Part shown: positions 54,960-64,000 of the stretch, one piece after another
Layout of the letters: each line of letters opens with the position of its first letter
Numbering within the stretch: the first letter of the stretch is position 1
Assembly (NCBI GenBank): GCA_963931925.1
Contig: OZ007581.1
Location: 10,600,192-10,664,191 of the forward strand
Reading direction: 5' to 3'
Origin: Onchidella celtica
Lineage: Eukaryota; Mollusca; Gastropoda; Systellommatophora; Onchidiidae
DNA length: 64,000 nt
Translations under genes and position numbers: made by a program
The notes under the pieces: generated by a model
Databases searched by the model: none
Told to the model about the DNA's origin: nothing
The model's input: the letters and a program-made list of their open reading frames with translations, nothing else

Positions 54960-55800
54960 ATTACAAACACGCAGAATAGCACAGTTTACACTCGGGCATA
55001 CAAATATTTATACTTCCTCGGCATCTAGATTGGGACTATTTTATACACCGTCATAATTTAATAGTACACCGGGAAGTCCTGCCAAACTGCTGTAAGATGA
55101 CACCGGAACATACCTCCATGCACCGGAATACAAAACAAGGACGGGAAAAACTAGGGATGCTAGGCTATAAAATGTGGAATGGAAGAGGTAGGACACAATT
55201 CCAAAATTGTCATCGCTGAGCATAATAGGTATTCGTATACATCATTTTATCTGCAGGAGGCTAACTACGGTTTTTTAAACTCTGAAATTAGGTGAAAATC
55301 ACATGTTGCTAAGTCGTGCTTATTTCAGTGTTCTTGGCGTTCTTGCCATTCGATTCTGGTATATTTCGCTATATGTACCGCTTTTTTTCAAACTCCACAG
55401 AGAGAGAGAGAGAGAGATAAATAGATAGATAGAGAAGGAGAGAGAGAAAGGGGGGGGGGAGAGAATATCTGTCGAGAAATACTTTTACCCCGAAGGAGAA
55501 TCCTTGAAAGGGCATACTGACTGGACTTCGTGCTTGATATGATACATTTTCAGATCACACAAATTCTTTATATTGTGGTTAGAAAGGTTGTTTACGTCGC
55601 TGCAGTTGTAAAGCGATTTGTAGTCTGTACGACGGTGAAAATATTGAAAACATCTGGTTTCACTTTTCTGGGTTTTGGTGTTGTAAAGTGATGTAAGGCT
55701 GTAGAAGGGTAAAAATTTGCAGTTTTCAACTAGTGCTGAAGCGAATCAAATCGTGTGTTGGTGAATCGTCTTGGCGATGATCCTGGCCACGTCGATGGCA
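54960..55800. other. No gene seen
   Basis: Mixed intergenic sequence with a (GA)n tract at about 55399-55460 and a short G-run. No coding signal. Confidence 0.4.
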
Positions 55801-55817
55801 ACAACAACAATAACTTA

Positions 55818-57060
55818 ATTCATCCATCCATCCATCCATCCATCTATCTGCCTTCGTCCCGTCCTTAATGCCCCCGTCCGTCTCTCTATATTCATCCACC
55901 CATCCATTCATCATTCATCCATGCAACAGTCCACCCATCCATCCACCCGTTCACCCGTCCATCCATTCACCCATCCACTCATCCAACGGTCCATCCATTC
56001 ATCCACCCATCCAGCCGTTCACCCGTCCATCCATTCACCCATCCACTCATCCAACGGTCCATCCATTCATCCACCCGTCCATCCATTCATCCACCCATCC
56101 AGCCGTCCACCCATCCATCCATCCAGCCGTTCACATATCCATCCATTCATCCATCCACCCATTCAGTCGTCCACCCATTCATCCATCTATTCATCCATCC
56201 ATCCTCCACCCAAGTGTCCATTCATCCATTTATCCATCCGTCCATCCAGCCGTCCACCCATTCATCCATCTATTCATCCATCCATCCTCCACCCAAGTGT
56301 CCATTCATCCATTTATCCATCCGTCCATCCAGCCGTCCACCCATTCATCCATCTATTCATCCATCCATCCTCCACCCAAGTGTCCATTCATCCATCTATT
56401 CATCCGTCCATCCAGCCGTCCACCCATTCATCCATCTATTCATCCATCCATCCTCCACCCAAGTGTCCATTCATCCATCTATTCATCCGTCCATCCAGCC
56501 GTCCACCCATTCATCCATCTATTCATCCATCCATCCTCCACCCAAGTGTCCATTCATCCATCTATTCATCCGTCCATCCAGCCGTCTACCCATTCATCCA
56601 TCTATTCATCCATCCATCCTCCACCCAAGTGTCCATTCATCCATCTATTCATCCATCCATCCAGCCGTCCACCCATTCATCCATATATTCATCCATCCAT
56701 CCTCCACCCAAGTGTCCATTCATCCATCTATTCATCCATCCATCCAGCCGTCCACCCATTCATCCATCTATTCATCCATCCATCCTCCACCCAAGTGTCC
56801 ATTCATCCATCTATTCATCCATCCAGCCGTCCACCCAAGTGTCCATTCATCCATCTATTCATCCATCCATCCTCCACCCAAGTGTCCATTCATCCATCTA
56901 TTCATCCATCCATCCTCCACCCAAGTGTCCATTCATCCATCCATCCATCCGCCCGTCCCTCCCTCCTCCATCCAACTTTTCACTCCTTCTTTCAATCTTT
57001 CACTCACTCATTTATCCACCCCCTTCCTCTCACCATCCATCCACCCGCCCCTCCTTCACT
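55818..57060 (+). repeat. (CATC)n array with an 83-bp higher-order repeat
   Basis: The base unit is CATC. From 56211 the word CAAGTGTCCATTCATCC recurs at 56211, 56294, 56377, 56460, 56543, 56626, 56709 and 56792, exactly every 83 bp. Then it recurs at 56836, 56879 and 56922 with spacing 43-44. Because 4 and 83 are not multiples of three, all three forward frames stay open for 300-400 codons with the same Pro/Ser/Ile/His-rich sequence. I do not regard any of them as a gene. Confidence 0.93.
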
Positions 57061-57256
57061 CCCTCCTCTGTCTAACTTTTCACATCAAATTAAATGAAAC
57101 GACAAACGGACAAATCCAGTGATACGACAGTTTGAGACCTGCAATAAAGACCTACACACCAGATGGGAAATCAATACTAAGCCCGATAAATAAACACAAC
57201 ACATCTCGTTGGAGTATGATGTGGCCTTCAGATCTTGCTGTATGCAGGTGACTGAC

Positions 57257-58493
57257 TGTCAAGAACAGATTTAATTCATAAATGTTTCCACTGACTAAAT
57301 TTTTGTGAGAGAGCAGTGAGTAATTTTTACAAACGTAATTATTGTGCGAGCCAGCATAACTTGGTCTCGTAAACAAGTTGTTTTGAACAGTTTTTTTTAT
57401 AATAGATAGACAGAAGATGTGGGGAAGGATAGACGGACAGCGTAGGTGTGCATGACTGAGCACTTGTTGTATCTCGTGTTTTGAACTAGGGTTAGTAAAG
57501 AGGGAAGGGGTGAGTAGGAATTAAATGTTATTGAGACGTCTGTTGACGTACAGAAAAACCGTGATCCAAAGTAAAAGCTCGGGGTTTTGAACATGTTAAG
57601 AATTTATTGCTATAAAATTTACATTATATTGTATTGAAGTAATTCGACCTTTGATGTCGACCCAAGGGCGTTGCGTAGGGCTGTTACTTAAAATAACTCA
57701 GTTCGGCAGCTGAGCTAGAAGTGGTTGCACCAATCACAATCCAGGAATTAGACGGTAAGCTGCAGATGCAGTCCAGTATTTAAGGCCATACAGAACTTAG
57801 TTCTGGGCCACATGTAGACAATCCATTTACGAGGTGGTCGGCGATAGTCCTCAGCCAGATGAGGGACATAGAGACGCAGTTGAGCAGTCCATTGTGAGGA
57901 GCCTGATTTAAAGCTCCAGAGCCTAAGCTACTTGGTTTGATATAAACCCACAGTGTTTACATCCAGCGCTCTCACTCCTAGTGAGGGCCGCATGGTGAGA
58001 GTCCATACTAATTTGTAATGATGAAAGTGAACCGTTCTACTTACTTTTGAAGACAGTTTCAGAGCTACCGCCAGACAACGCATGGTTGTACAAGCATTCT
58101 CCATGGCGTGTCTAGAGGAAATGTCCATATCATAACATGTCTCATTGAATTAATAGAATTTAAACTGTTATATCCGTCGCCACGTGCGCGGATTCTTTTT
58201 GCCATATAACTCATATGACCTGCAAGTAGTTAGATTGAATACGTTAGTCTTTATAAAAGCTGTAGTTCCATTAGTTAGATTCAGTTGCCTTTGAATTGAT
58301 ATTTATATTTATAATTATATTTGTTACATTAATTCCTGTAATTAAACTGCCCTACAGTTCTGCTAAAATTGAAAGCAATTGATTTATTTAGTTTTTAGAG
58401 TGCAAGTATTTATTTTTGTGTGTTCGTCGATTGTGGGAGCGGATCTCGAAAGAGTGTCAGTCGAAATATCCCCATGTAACCCACATCGCGACA
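57257..58493. mobile_element. Solo LTR B (1237 bp), uninterrupted
   Basis: TGTCAAGAACAG...CATCGCGACA with the 5-bp duplication CTGAC at 57252-57256 and 58494-58498. Near-identical to solo LTR A but without the Gmr1-like insertion. At the equivalent position it reads TTTTGAACTAGGGTTAGTAA. A TATAAAA lies near 58252 on the plus strand. Confidence 0.9.
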
Positions 58494-58677
58494 CTGACTA
58501 TAAGTGGATTTGTTGGTATATATTGTAAAAGGTGGGAAATACAACTTCATGTATACACAATCATTCATGGTGTCTTTAGAGTGCACGATATGAACGTGTT
58601 TAGAATCACGTGGGCATTGTTTGGGATGTAGTAGTTTGGAAGTGAGGATGAAATACGTACGATGCTGAATGTTTCTG

Positions 58678-59465
58678 TGCTGTGGTGGTGGTGATGGTGG
58701 TGGTGATGATGTTGTTGTTGTGGGTGGTGGTGATGGTGGTGGTCATGTTGATGTTGTTATTGTGGGTGGTGGTGATGGTGATGATGATGTTGTTGTTGTG
58801 AGTGGTGGTGATGTGGTGGTGATGATGATGTTGTTGCTGTGGGTGGTGGTGATGGTGGTGGTGATGATGTTGTTGTTGTGGGTGGTGGTGACGGTGGTTG
58901 TGATGATGATGTTGCTGTGGGTGGTGGTGATGGTGGTGATGATTATGTAGTTGCTGTGGGTGGCGGTGATGGTGGTGGTGATTCTGTTGTTGTTGTGGGT
59001 GGTGGTGATGGTGGTGATGATGATGTTGTTGTTGTGGGTGGTGGTGATGGTGGTGGTGATGATGATGTTGTTGCTGTGGGTGGTGGTGATGGTGGTGGTA
59101 ATGATGATGTTGTTGTTGTGGGTGGTGGTGATGATGATGTTGTTGCTGTGGGTGGTGGTGATGGTGGTGGTGATGATGATGTTGTTGTTGTGGGTGGTGG
59201 TGATGGTGGTGGTGATGCTGATGTTGATGGTGATGGCATTGGAGGTGATAGTGGTGATGATAGTGTTGGTGGCGCTGGTGATGGTGGTGATGTTGTTGGT
59301 GGTTGTGGTGGCGGTGGTAGTGGCGCTGATAGTGATGGCGGTGAGTCTGGTAGTGTTGGTGGGGGTGGTGATTATAGTGGTGGTGTTGATGTTGCTGGTG
59401 ACGTTGGTACTGATGGTGATGGTGTCGGTGATAGTGGTGATGGTGGTATTGATGGTGAAAGACTT
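58678..59465 (+). repeat. GGTGGTGAT/GTTGTTGTG minisatellite
   Basis: About 790 bp of G/T/A units (GGTGGTGATGGTGGTGGTGA, TGATGATGTTGTTG, TGTGGGTGGTGGTG) with longer-period repetition. Open frames on both strands (Gly/Asp/Val-rich forward, Thr/Ile-rich reverse) follow from the composition. No gene inferred. Confidence 0.9.
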
Positions 59466-59674
59466 AATAGTGCCGATGTTTGTTTGAAGGTTATTGAACC
59501 ACTGGGTTTTTAAGAATTTAATCCCTAACTTATGACACAGCCTGGGGGCTGCCAAGGACTGTTACAGTAAGCACGTCAAATATCTCAATCTTTGAAAAAA
59601 GTATAGTTAGGGCAGTTTAACATGGCAACCTCGAAATAGCCAATACAAAATGCCACACAAAAAAATCTTAAAAC

Positions 59675-59785
59675 ATTAAGGCATGGACACGAACATGCAA
59701 CATTAAGGCATGGACACGAACATGCAACATTAAGGCATGGACACGAACATGCAACATTAAGGCATGGACACGAACATGCAACATT
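59675..59785 (+). repeat. 27-bp tandem repeat, four units
   Basis: Four copies of AAGGCATGGACACGAACATG plus CAACATT, essentially identical. Confidence 0.93.
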
Positions 59786-60028
59786 CCAATGGTTGTATTC
59801 TTGTATAAAGAGGTGGGGGGCGACGGTTGCTCACAAATCACGACCTATATAAAAAGATGTTAAATGGTGAATCTGGCCTAGATTGGTGAATACCGGGTTT
59901 TCTCGTAGCACGACGGAACTTTTATCCTTATTGCTTGGGTAAGAGAGTTTACATAATATCATCGATCGCAGTTATGCCGTTCTAGCATGATCAGTCATTG
60001 AGTTTTTCTCCTGGGAATTCATGACGTG

Positions 60029-60294
60029 ACCTTAGTCCTTGTTTGTCCTATCTCCATTTTCTGACAAACTAGAGAACTTCTAGTATGTAGACGAGTTATA
60101 ACAAATGCCACACTTTGACACTTGTTTAAAATGCGTTGTGACACTTATCAAGCTGTTTCACAGTTCCGATTTATTCTAACTCCTTAGACTTCAGATTCAT
60201 TCTAACGCCTTGTCACTATACGAAAGCCGCAAACGTTTAACGTGGAATTTCTCAGTTGTGCGAAAAGTGGAATTGGAACAAACAAGAACTGTGG
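60029..60294. mobile_element. MITE (CTTAGTTCTTATTTGTTC family)
   Basis: Begins GACCTTAGTCCTTGTTTGTC and ends GGAATTGGAACAAACAAGAA. The interior contains CAAGCTGTTTCACAGTTCCG. It directly abuts the hairpin at 60291-60477. Confidence 0.78.
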
Positions 60295-60477
60295 CCGTAT
60301 GCATAATCAATGCGTAAACTAAAGTAAATACGTTAACTGTGGCCGTATGCATAATCAATGCGTAAACTAAAGTAAATACGTTAACTGGTGTCAACGCAAG
60401 AAATGAATACAATTTCTCGTGTTAACACCAGTTAACGTATTTACTTTAGTTTACGCATTGATTATGCATACGGCCAC
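60291..60477. repeat. 48-bp tandem duplicate plus perfect inverted copy (hairpin)
   Basis: Two identical 48-bp units at 60291-60338 and 60339-60386 (begin GTGGCCGTATGCATAATCAA, end TACGTTAACT). Then GGTGTCAAC...GTTAACACC and an exact reverse complement of the unit at 60430-60477. The stem is about 57 bp, the loop about 25 nt. Confidence 0.95.
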
Positions 60478-60536
60478 GAGGACGCCAAGTATAGGATGAA
60501 AAAGAGGGGCGCGGTGTGTTTAAAATCGCTTTTACA

Positions 60537-60951
60537 TCAAAGGTGAGTGTGCATGGGAAAACCAGGCATAAGTCGGCAACATGACATTTTCAGTTCTGTA
60601 CATATAATAAAAGACAAGACATTTCTGATAAATTGAAGTCAGTGACCCCCTCTAAAACAAGATGTTGAGAAAACTGCATTTAACCCTATAAGTGGCAATA
60701 GCTAATTGACCAAGTAATATTGGAGTGATTGTTGTTAGGAGACCGTAGTCTAATTACAAAGCCGTTATAGAGATCATAGTGAGTAGTGTTCACTGCTCAT
60801 CTACAGTTTACCCTGTAACATGCCACAGTCCCCTAAACAACAGCCAAGTTGGAAATTTGTGTCGGACCCATATTTTCACTTCAAAGCCGTTTTTCTCAAA
60901 ATCAGCTTTGCCGACTTGAGCCTGGTTTTCCCATGCACACTCACAAAGGTA
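60537..60951. mobile_element. Inverted-repeat element of about 415 bp
   Basis: GTGAGTGTGCATGGGAAAAC with CAGGCATAAGTCGGCAA at the left is matched in inverted sense by TTGCCGACTTGAGCCTG and GTTTTCCCATGCACACTCAC at the right. The interior shares TAATTACAAAGCCxxxTAGAGA with about 20570-20600, next to the THAP-bearing element. Confidence 0.65.
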
Positions 60952-60959
60952 CCGTACTT

Positions 60960-61137
60960 TGTGGCCTAGACTGGCACCAGCAGAATCTGATCGGCCAGGT
61001 AGTTGGGTAGTGACGTCACGGCATTGCGTTTCAAGAGGTCCAATGAGTCCACCGGTGAGCGAGGTCTGATTGAAATGACCAGTCGTGATGTCACCATCAA
61101 ACAAGCAGGCCGATCAGACTCTGCTAGTACGTGCCCG
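60960..61137. repeat. Imperfect palindrome of about 170 bp
   Basis: GGCACCAGCAGAATCTGATC with GGCC pairs with GGCCGATCAGACTCTGCTAG. TAGTGACGTCACGGC pairs with GTCGTGATGTCACCA, and the arms meet at ACCGGT near 61051. Contains CRE-like TGACGTCA at 61012. Confidence 0.7.
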
Positions 61138-61559
61138 CGTGGGCTGAGACCACGTGGACGCACGTCTCACGTGGCCAATTCACGTGACAATTGTGAAGTT
61201 GTTAAAAATTGGTGTGAGTCATAGGCGGTGAGGTTATGGCATATTATATCTCGATGACATCCAGGGTTAGTTATCAAAGGGGAGGGGAGGCGAAGACGGT
61301 AGGGGTCTGAGTCACGGTGAGGGATACGCTCCTGGAGTGAAGGGGGAGGGGCTGCCCCCCCCCCCCCGCAGATTCGATGAACAGTTGAGCGCAGAGGCAA
61401 ATGAAGCATTATAATTATGTCTGAGCTAGGCTCTCCGGTTTTTCATGTCTTATAATGAAAATGGTAAGACAAGAATAATGAAGAAGTAGTGGAAGGCTTG
61501 AATCAGAAAGGGAAAACCTCTGGGTACTTTGAAGATATCGGAGAGAAAGAAAAACGTGC

Positions 61560-61830
61560 GTCTGTATGTGTGCGTGTGTGTGTGTGTGTGTGCGTTTGTT
61601 CGTGTGGTGTGTGTTCATGTGCCCCCTCCTGCGTGTGGGTATAATATGTGCGTGCGTGTATGTGGGTGTGAGAGTTACGCAGATGTGTGAAACTTTGTTT
61701 AGATGTGCGTTTATGTTGTTTGTGTGGATATGTTTTTGAAAGTATGAGTTAGTATATGTGTGTGTGCTCGTGTTGTGTGTGTGTGTGTATGTGTAAGTGT
61801 ATGTGTCCTCTATGTGTGTGTGTTCCCACT
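61560..61830 (+). repeat. (TG)n-rich tract
   Basis: Several (GTGT)n blocks with TATG and CGTG variants, followed by a C-run at about 61838-61848. Confidence 0.85.
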
Positions 61831-62359
61831 ACTCCCCCCCCCCCCCGAAACACATTAGTCATTAATCACGCGGAGAGAATTTAAAAGAAAAAAAACAAAA
61901 AGAAAGACTTGTAGGAAAGAACGCTTGACTGTAGTTCCGTCCTGATCATTGGCAAATGCGGTCATACATCAACAGACTTCAATGGCCCCCGAATAGATGT
62001 GCTGACCGGGGAAAAAGCTGTATTCACAAATTCTGTAGTTTTAAATGGCAAAGCCTTTGTGTAAATGTGGACTGAATATAAGTTGGGAAAATGAATATGT
62101 GCGTGTCCGTCAATCGGAGATGACAAATCCCCTAGTTACTGACTAATCTATGAAGTCCTTGAGAGAAGTTTGGTTTCTTCTATTGATTAAATGGGTCGGG
62201 GGTGGAGGAAGGAGGGGGGGGAGGGCTACAGTATGCTCCTTGCTTCTATCTGGTTTATGATTTCGTACCAGATATCGTTTCTTTTGGTTATAACAAAATG
62301 GAAATTGAACACAGAGGAGAGATGAGCGAAAGACAAAAAAGAACAATATTTCCTTTCTA

Positions 62360-62715
62360 GGATCTAGGATCTAGGATCGATCGATCGATCGATCGATCCA
62401 TCGATCCATCCATCCATCCATCCGTCCATCCGTCCATCCGTCCATCCGTCCGTCCGTCCGTCCGTCCGTCCGTCCGTCCGTCCGTCCGTCCATCCATCCA
62501 TCCATCCATCCATCCATCCATCCATCCGTCTATCCGTCCATCCATCCATCCAGCCAACCATCCATCCATTCATTCGTCCATCCATCCGTCTATCCACCTA
62601 TCCATCCGTCCATCTATCCATTCATCCATCCATCCACATATCCATCCATCGATCCATCCAAATATCCATCCTTCCATCTATTCATCCATTCACATATCCA
62701 CCCATCCATATCAGT
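62360..62715 (+). repeat. Graded tetranucleotide array GATC-CATC-CGTC
   Basis: Three GGATCTA units lead into (GATC)n at about 62377-62397, then (CATC)n, then about 12 uninterrupted (CGTC)n units near 62443-62490, then (CATC)n again to about 62710. Neighbouring blocks differ by one base. Confidence 0.92.
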
Positions 62716-62897
62716 AGTTCAGCATGTGTTGAAAATGTCTTTACATGTTCGGTATGGACGAGCGTGGTAACGGCAGTTCATAATGAAAGTAATAAGCGTT
62801 TGTTAAGAGTTGATCAGTCTTTACTGTCTCTATGTAGTAACCCACGCTTGGAATATTAGATCCGTATAGTAGTACTACAGCCGCTACTCACAATGAA

Positions 62898-63325
62898 ATA
62901 CACAGAGAGCACATTGGTCGAGAGGCAAGGTGTTCGCCTCTCATGCCGAAGGTAAAGGGTTCAAGTCCCGGTCGATGCAGGCATGTTGGGATTTGGGATT
63001 TTTCTCATATATTTATATTTCCCTGTCCGTGATCCTATGGTAGGTAGGTTCTAGCACCTAGTCTTCTCGTTCAAGGACGAAAGACTCGGATGGCCCATGT
63101 GCACGTGAAGTACGTTAAAGATACCTTGGCAGGTGGAAGTCGGGAAGAGCAGGCTCCACAAAGCCGGTTGCCCTAGTAAACTTAAACAACTAATTCCGAA
63201 CCGCCGATCGGCGCTGCACCGTGGCGACGGCGTGTCTGCTCCAGTTGTAACTGGGCTGCAGTGACACTGAGGCAAATTTCGCAAAAGGCGTCAAAAAAGT
63301 ATTGAAAATACAACAAACAAAACAA
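62898..63325 (+). mobile_element. tRNA-derived SINE, tail type A, near full length
   Basis: A-box-like ACATTGGTCGAGAGGCAAGG, B box GGGTTCAAGTCCC (close to GGTTCRANTCC), body GATCCTATGGTAGGTAGGTT and GTACGTTAAAGATACCTTGG, tail CGATCGGCGCTGCACCGTGG and TCCAGTTGTAACTGGGCTGC, ending in ATACAACAAACAAAACAATA. Confidence 0.85.
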
Positions 63326-63705
63326 TAATATATTGGTACCACATACACCCAGCCATTTATTGTCCAGACAGTCCATCAAATAAACTATCACTCTACTCCC
63401 TCCATCTCTCTCTTTCATTCATACCTCCATCTATGCAGAATACTCTACTACACGGTTAAATGACTTCTACCCAAAAAGTCGTCACTACGCCATAGCCATA
63501 TTCACCTCTCCCCCGCCCTCCCCAGACTCTAATTCTATCGTTAAGAAAACTGTTATGAACTGAATCCAATCTGGTTAGCTTTCTTTTGACCCCAGCATAA
63601 CCTGTACATAATTATTGATGTTGTCTGTTCTAGCTGGTCGTAACCCTCACTTCCCCCCCCCCCCAAACACACACACACACAAAGCCATCAGTCCAATTGC
63701 TGCGG

Positions 63706-64000
63706 TCTATCCATTTATCCATCCATTCATCCATCTTTTCATCCACCCATCCATCAGTCCGTCTGTCCTCCCATCCATCCATCCATCCGTCCGTCCACCC
63801 ATTCCTCCTTCCATCCATCCATCCATCCACCCCCCTTCACCCACCCACCATCGATCCATCAACCCACATCCCACCATCCATCCATCCACCCACTCATCCA
63901 TCCATCCATCCATCCATCCATCCATCCATTCACCCACCCACCCACCCACCCACCCAATCCATCCCATCCACCCGTCCATCCATCCACCCGTCCATCCATT
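63706..64000 (+). repeat. (CATC/CACC)n array, runs off the window
   Basis: CATC units with CACC, CGTC and TATC variants continue to the last base. The Trp/Met/Asp/Gly-rich frames on the minus strand are repeat artefacts. Confidence 0.9.

Noticed and set aside
55868-57122. Three long overlapping forward open frames of 300-409 codons, Pro/Ser/Ile/His-rich
   Set aside because: They are the same CATC array read in three frames. No domain, no splice context, and composition is dictated by the repeat.
58743-59555. Thr/Ile-rich open frame of 270 codons on the minus strand, and Gly/Asp-rich frames on the plus strand
   Set aside because: They follow from the GGT/GAT/GTT minisatellite. Both strands are open for the same reason.
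62898-62985. Stand-alone tRNA gene
   Set aside because: The A and B boxes belong to a SINE head. The cloverleaf is incomplete and the SINE body follows directly.

Overview
This is eukaryotic, intron-rich, repeat-rich nuclear DNA, most likely from a marine invertebrate. A mollusc, probably a gastropod, is my best guess; that is an inference from overall character, not a diagnosis. The evidence for a metazoan is two multi-exon animal genes with GT-AG introns of 1-10 kb, tRNA-headed SINEs, many short inverted-repeat DNA elements (MITEs), long tetranucleotide arrays and LTR retrotransposon sequences. Nothing bacterial is present.

Layout. 1-4.1 kb is a repeat cluster: a 35-bp tandem array built from a MITE terminus, two opposed copies of an unclassified element that carries a repeated 17-mer, and two SINE copies. 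5.0-10.0 kb (+) holds a complete five-exon gene for the catalytic subunit of platelet-activating-factor acetylhydrolase Ib (238 aa). 10-29.4 kb is gene-poor and contains MITEs, a THAP-like fragment and low-complexity tracts. 29.4-51.6 kb (-) holds a nine-exon Rh-family ammonia/ammonium channel gene (522 aa). All its splice junctions keep phase and the summed coding length is 1569 bp including the stop. 52-64 kb is almost entirely repeats: two solo LTRs, an 83-bp higher-order CATC array, a GGT/GAT minisatellite, perfect and imperfect palindromes, SINEs and CATC arrays.

The most notable object is a 7.9-kb LTR retrotransposon (31675-39572, minus strand) in intron 7 of the Rh gene. It has two 1192-bp LTRs that look almost identical, a 5-bp target duplication, a tRNA-Pro-type primer-binding site and a polypurine tract. 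It is a Ty3/gypsy-type element whose integrase lies BEFORE reverse transcriptase, the Gmr1-like order. Its integrase catalytic core is deleted, and the deletion leaves a frameshift. The LTR/PBS junction is triplicated. The element sits inside an older solo LTR (31439-40577) of another family. An uninterrupted second copy of that solo LTR lies at 57257-58493 and gives a natural empty-site comparison.

The two host genes are unrelated in function (a cytosolic lipid hydrolase and a plasma-membrane ammonia channel) and converge tail to tail across about 19 kb. I see no sign that they work together.
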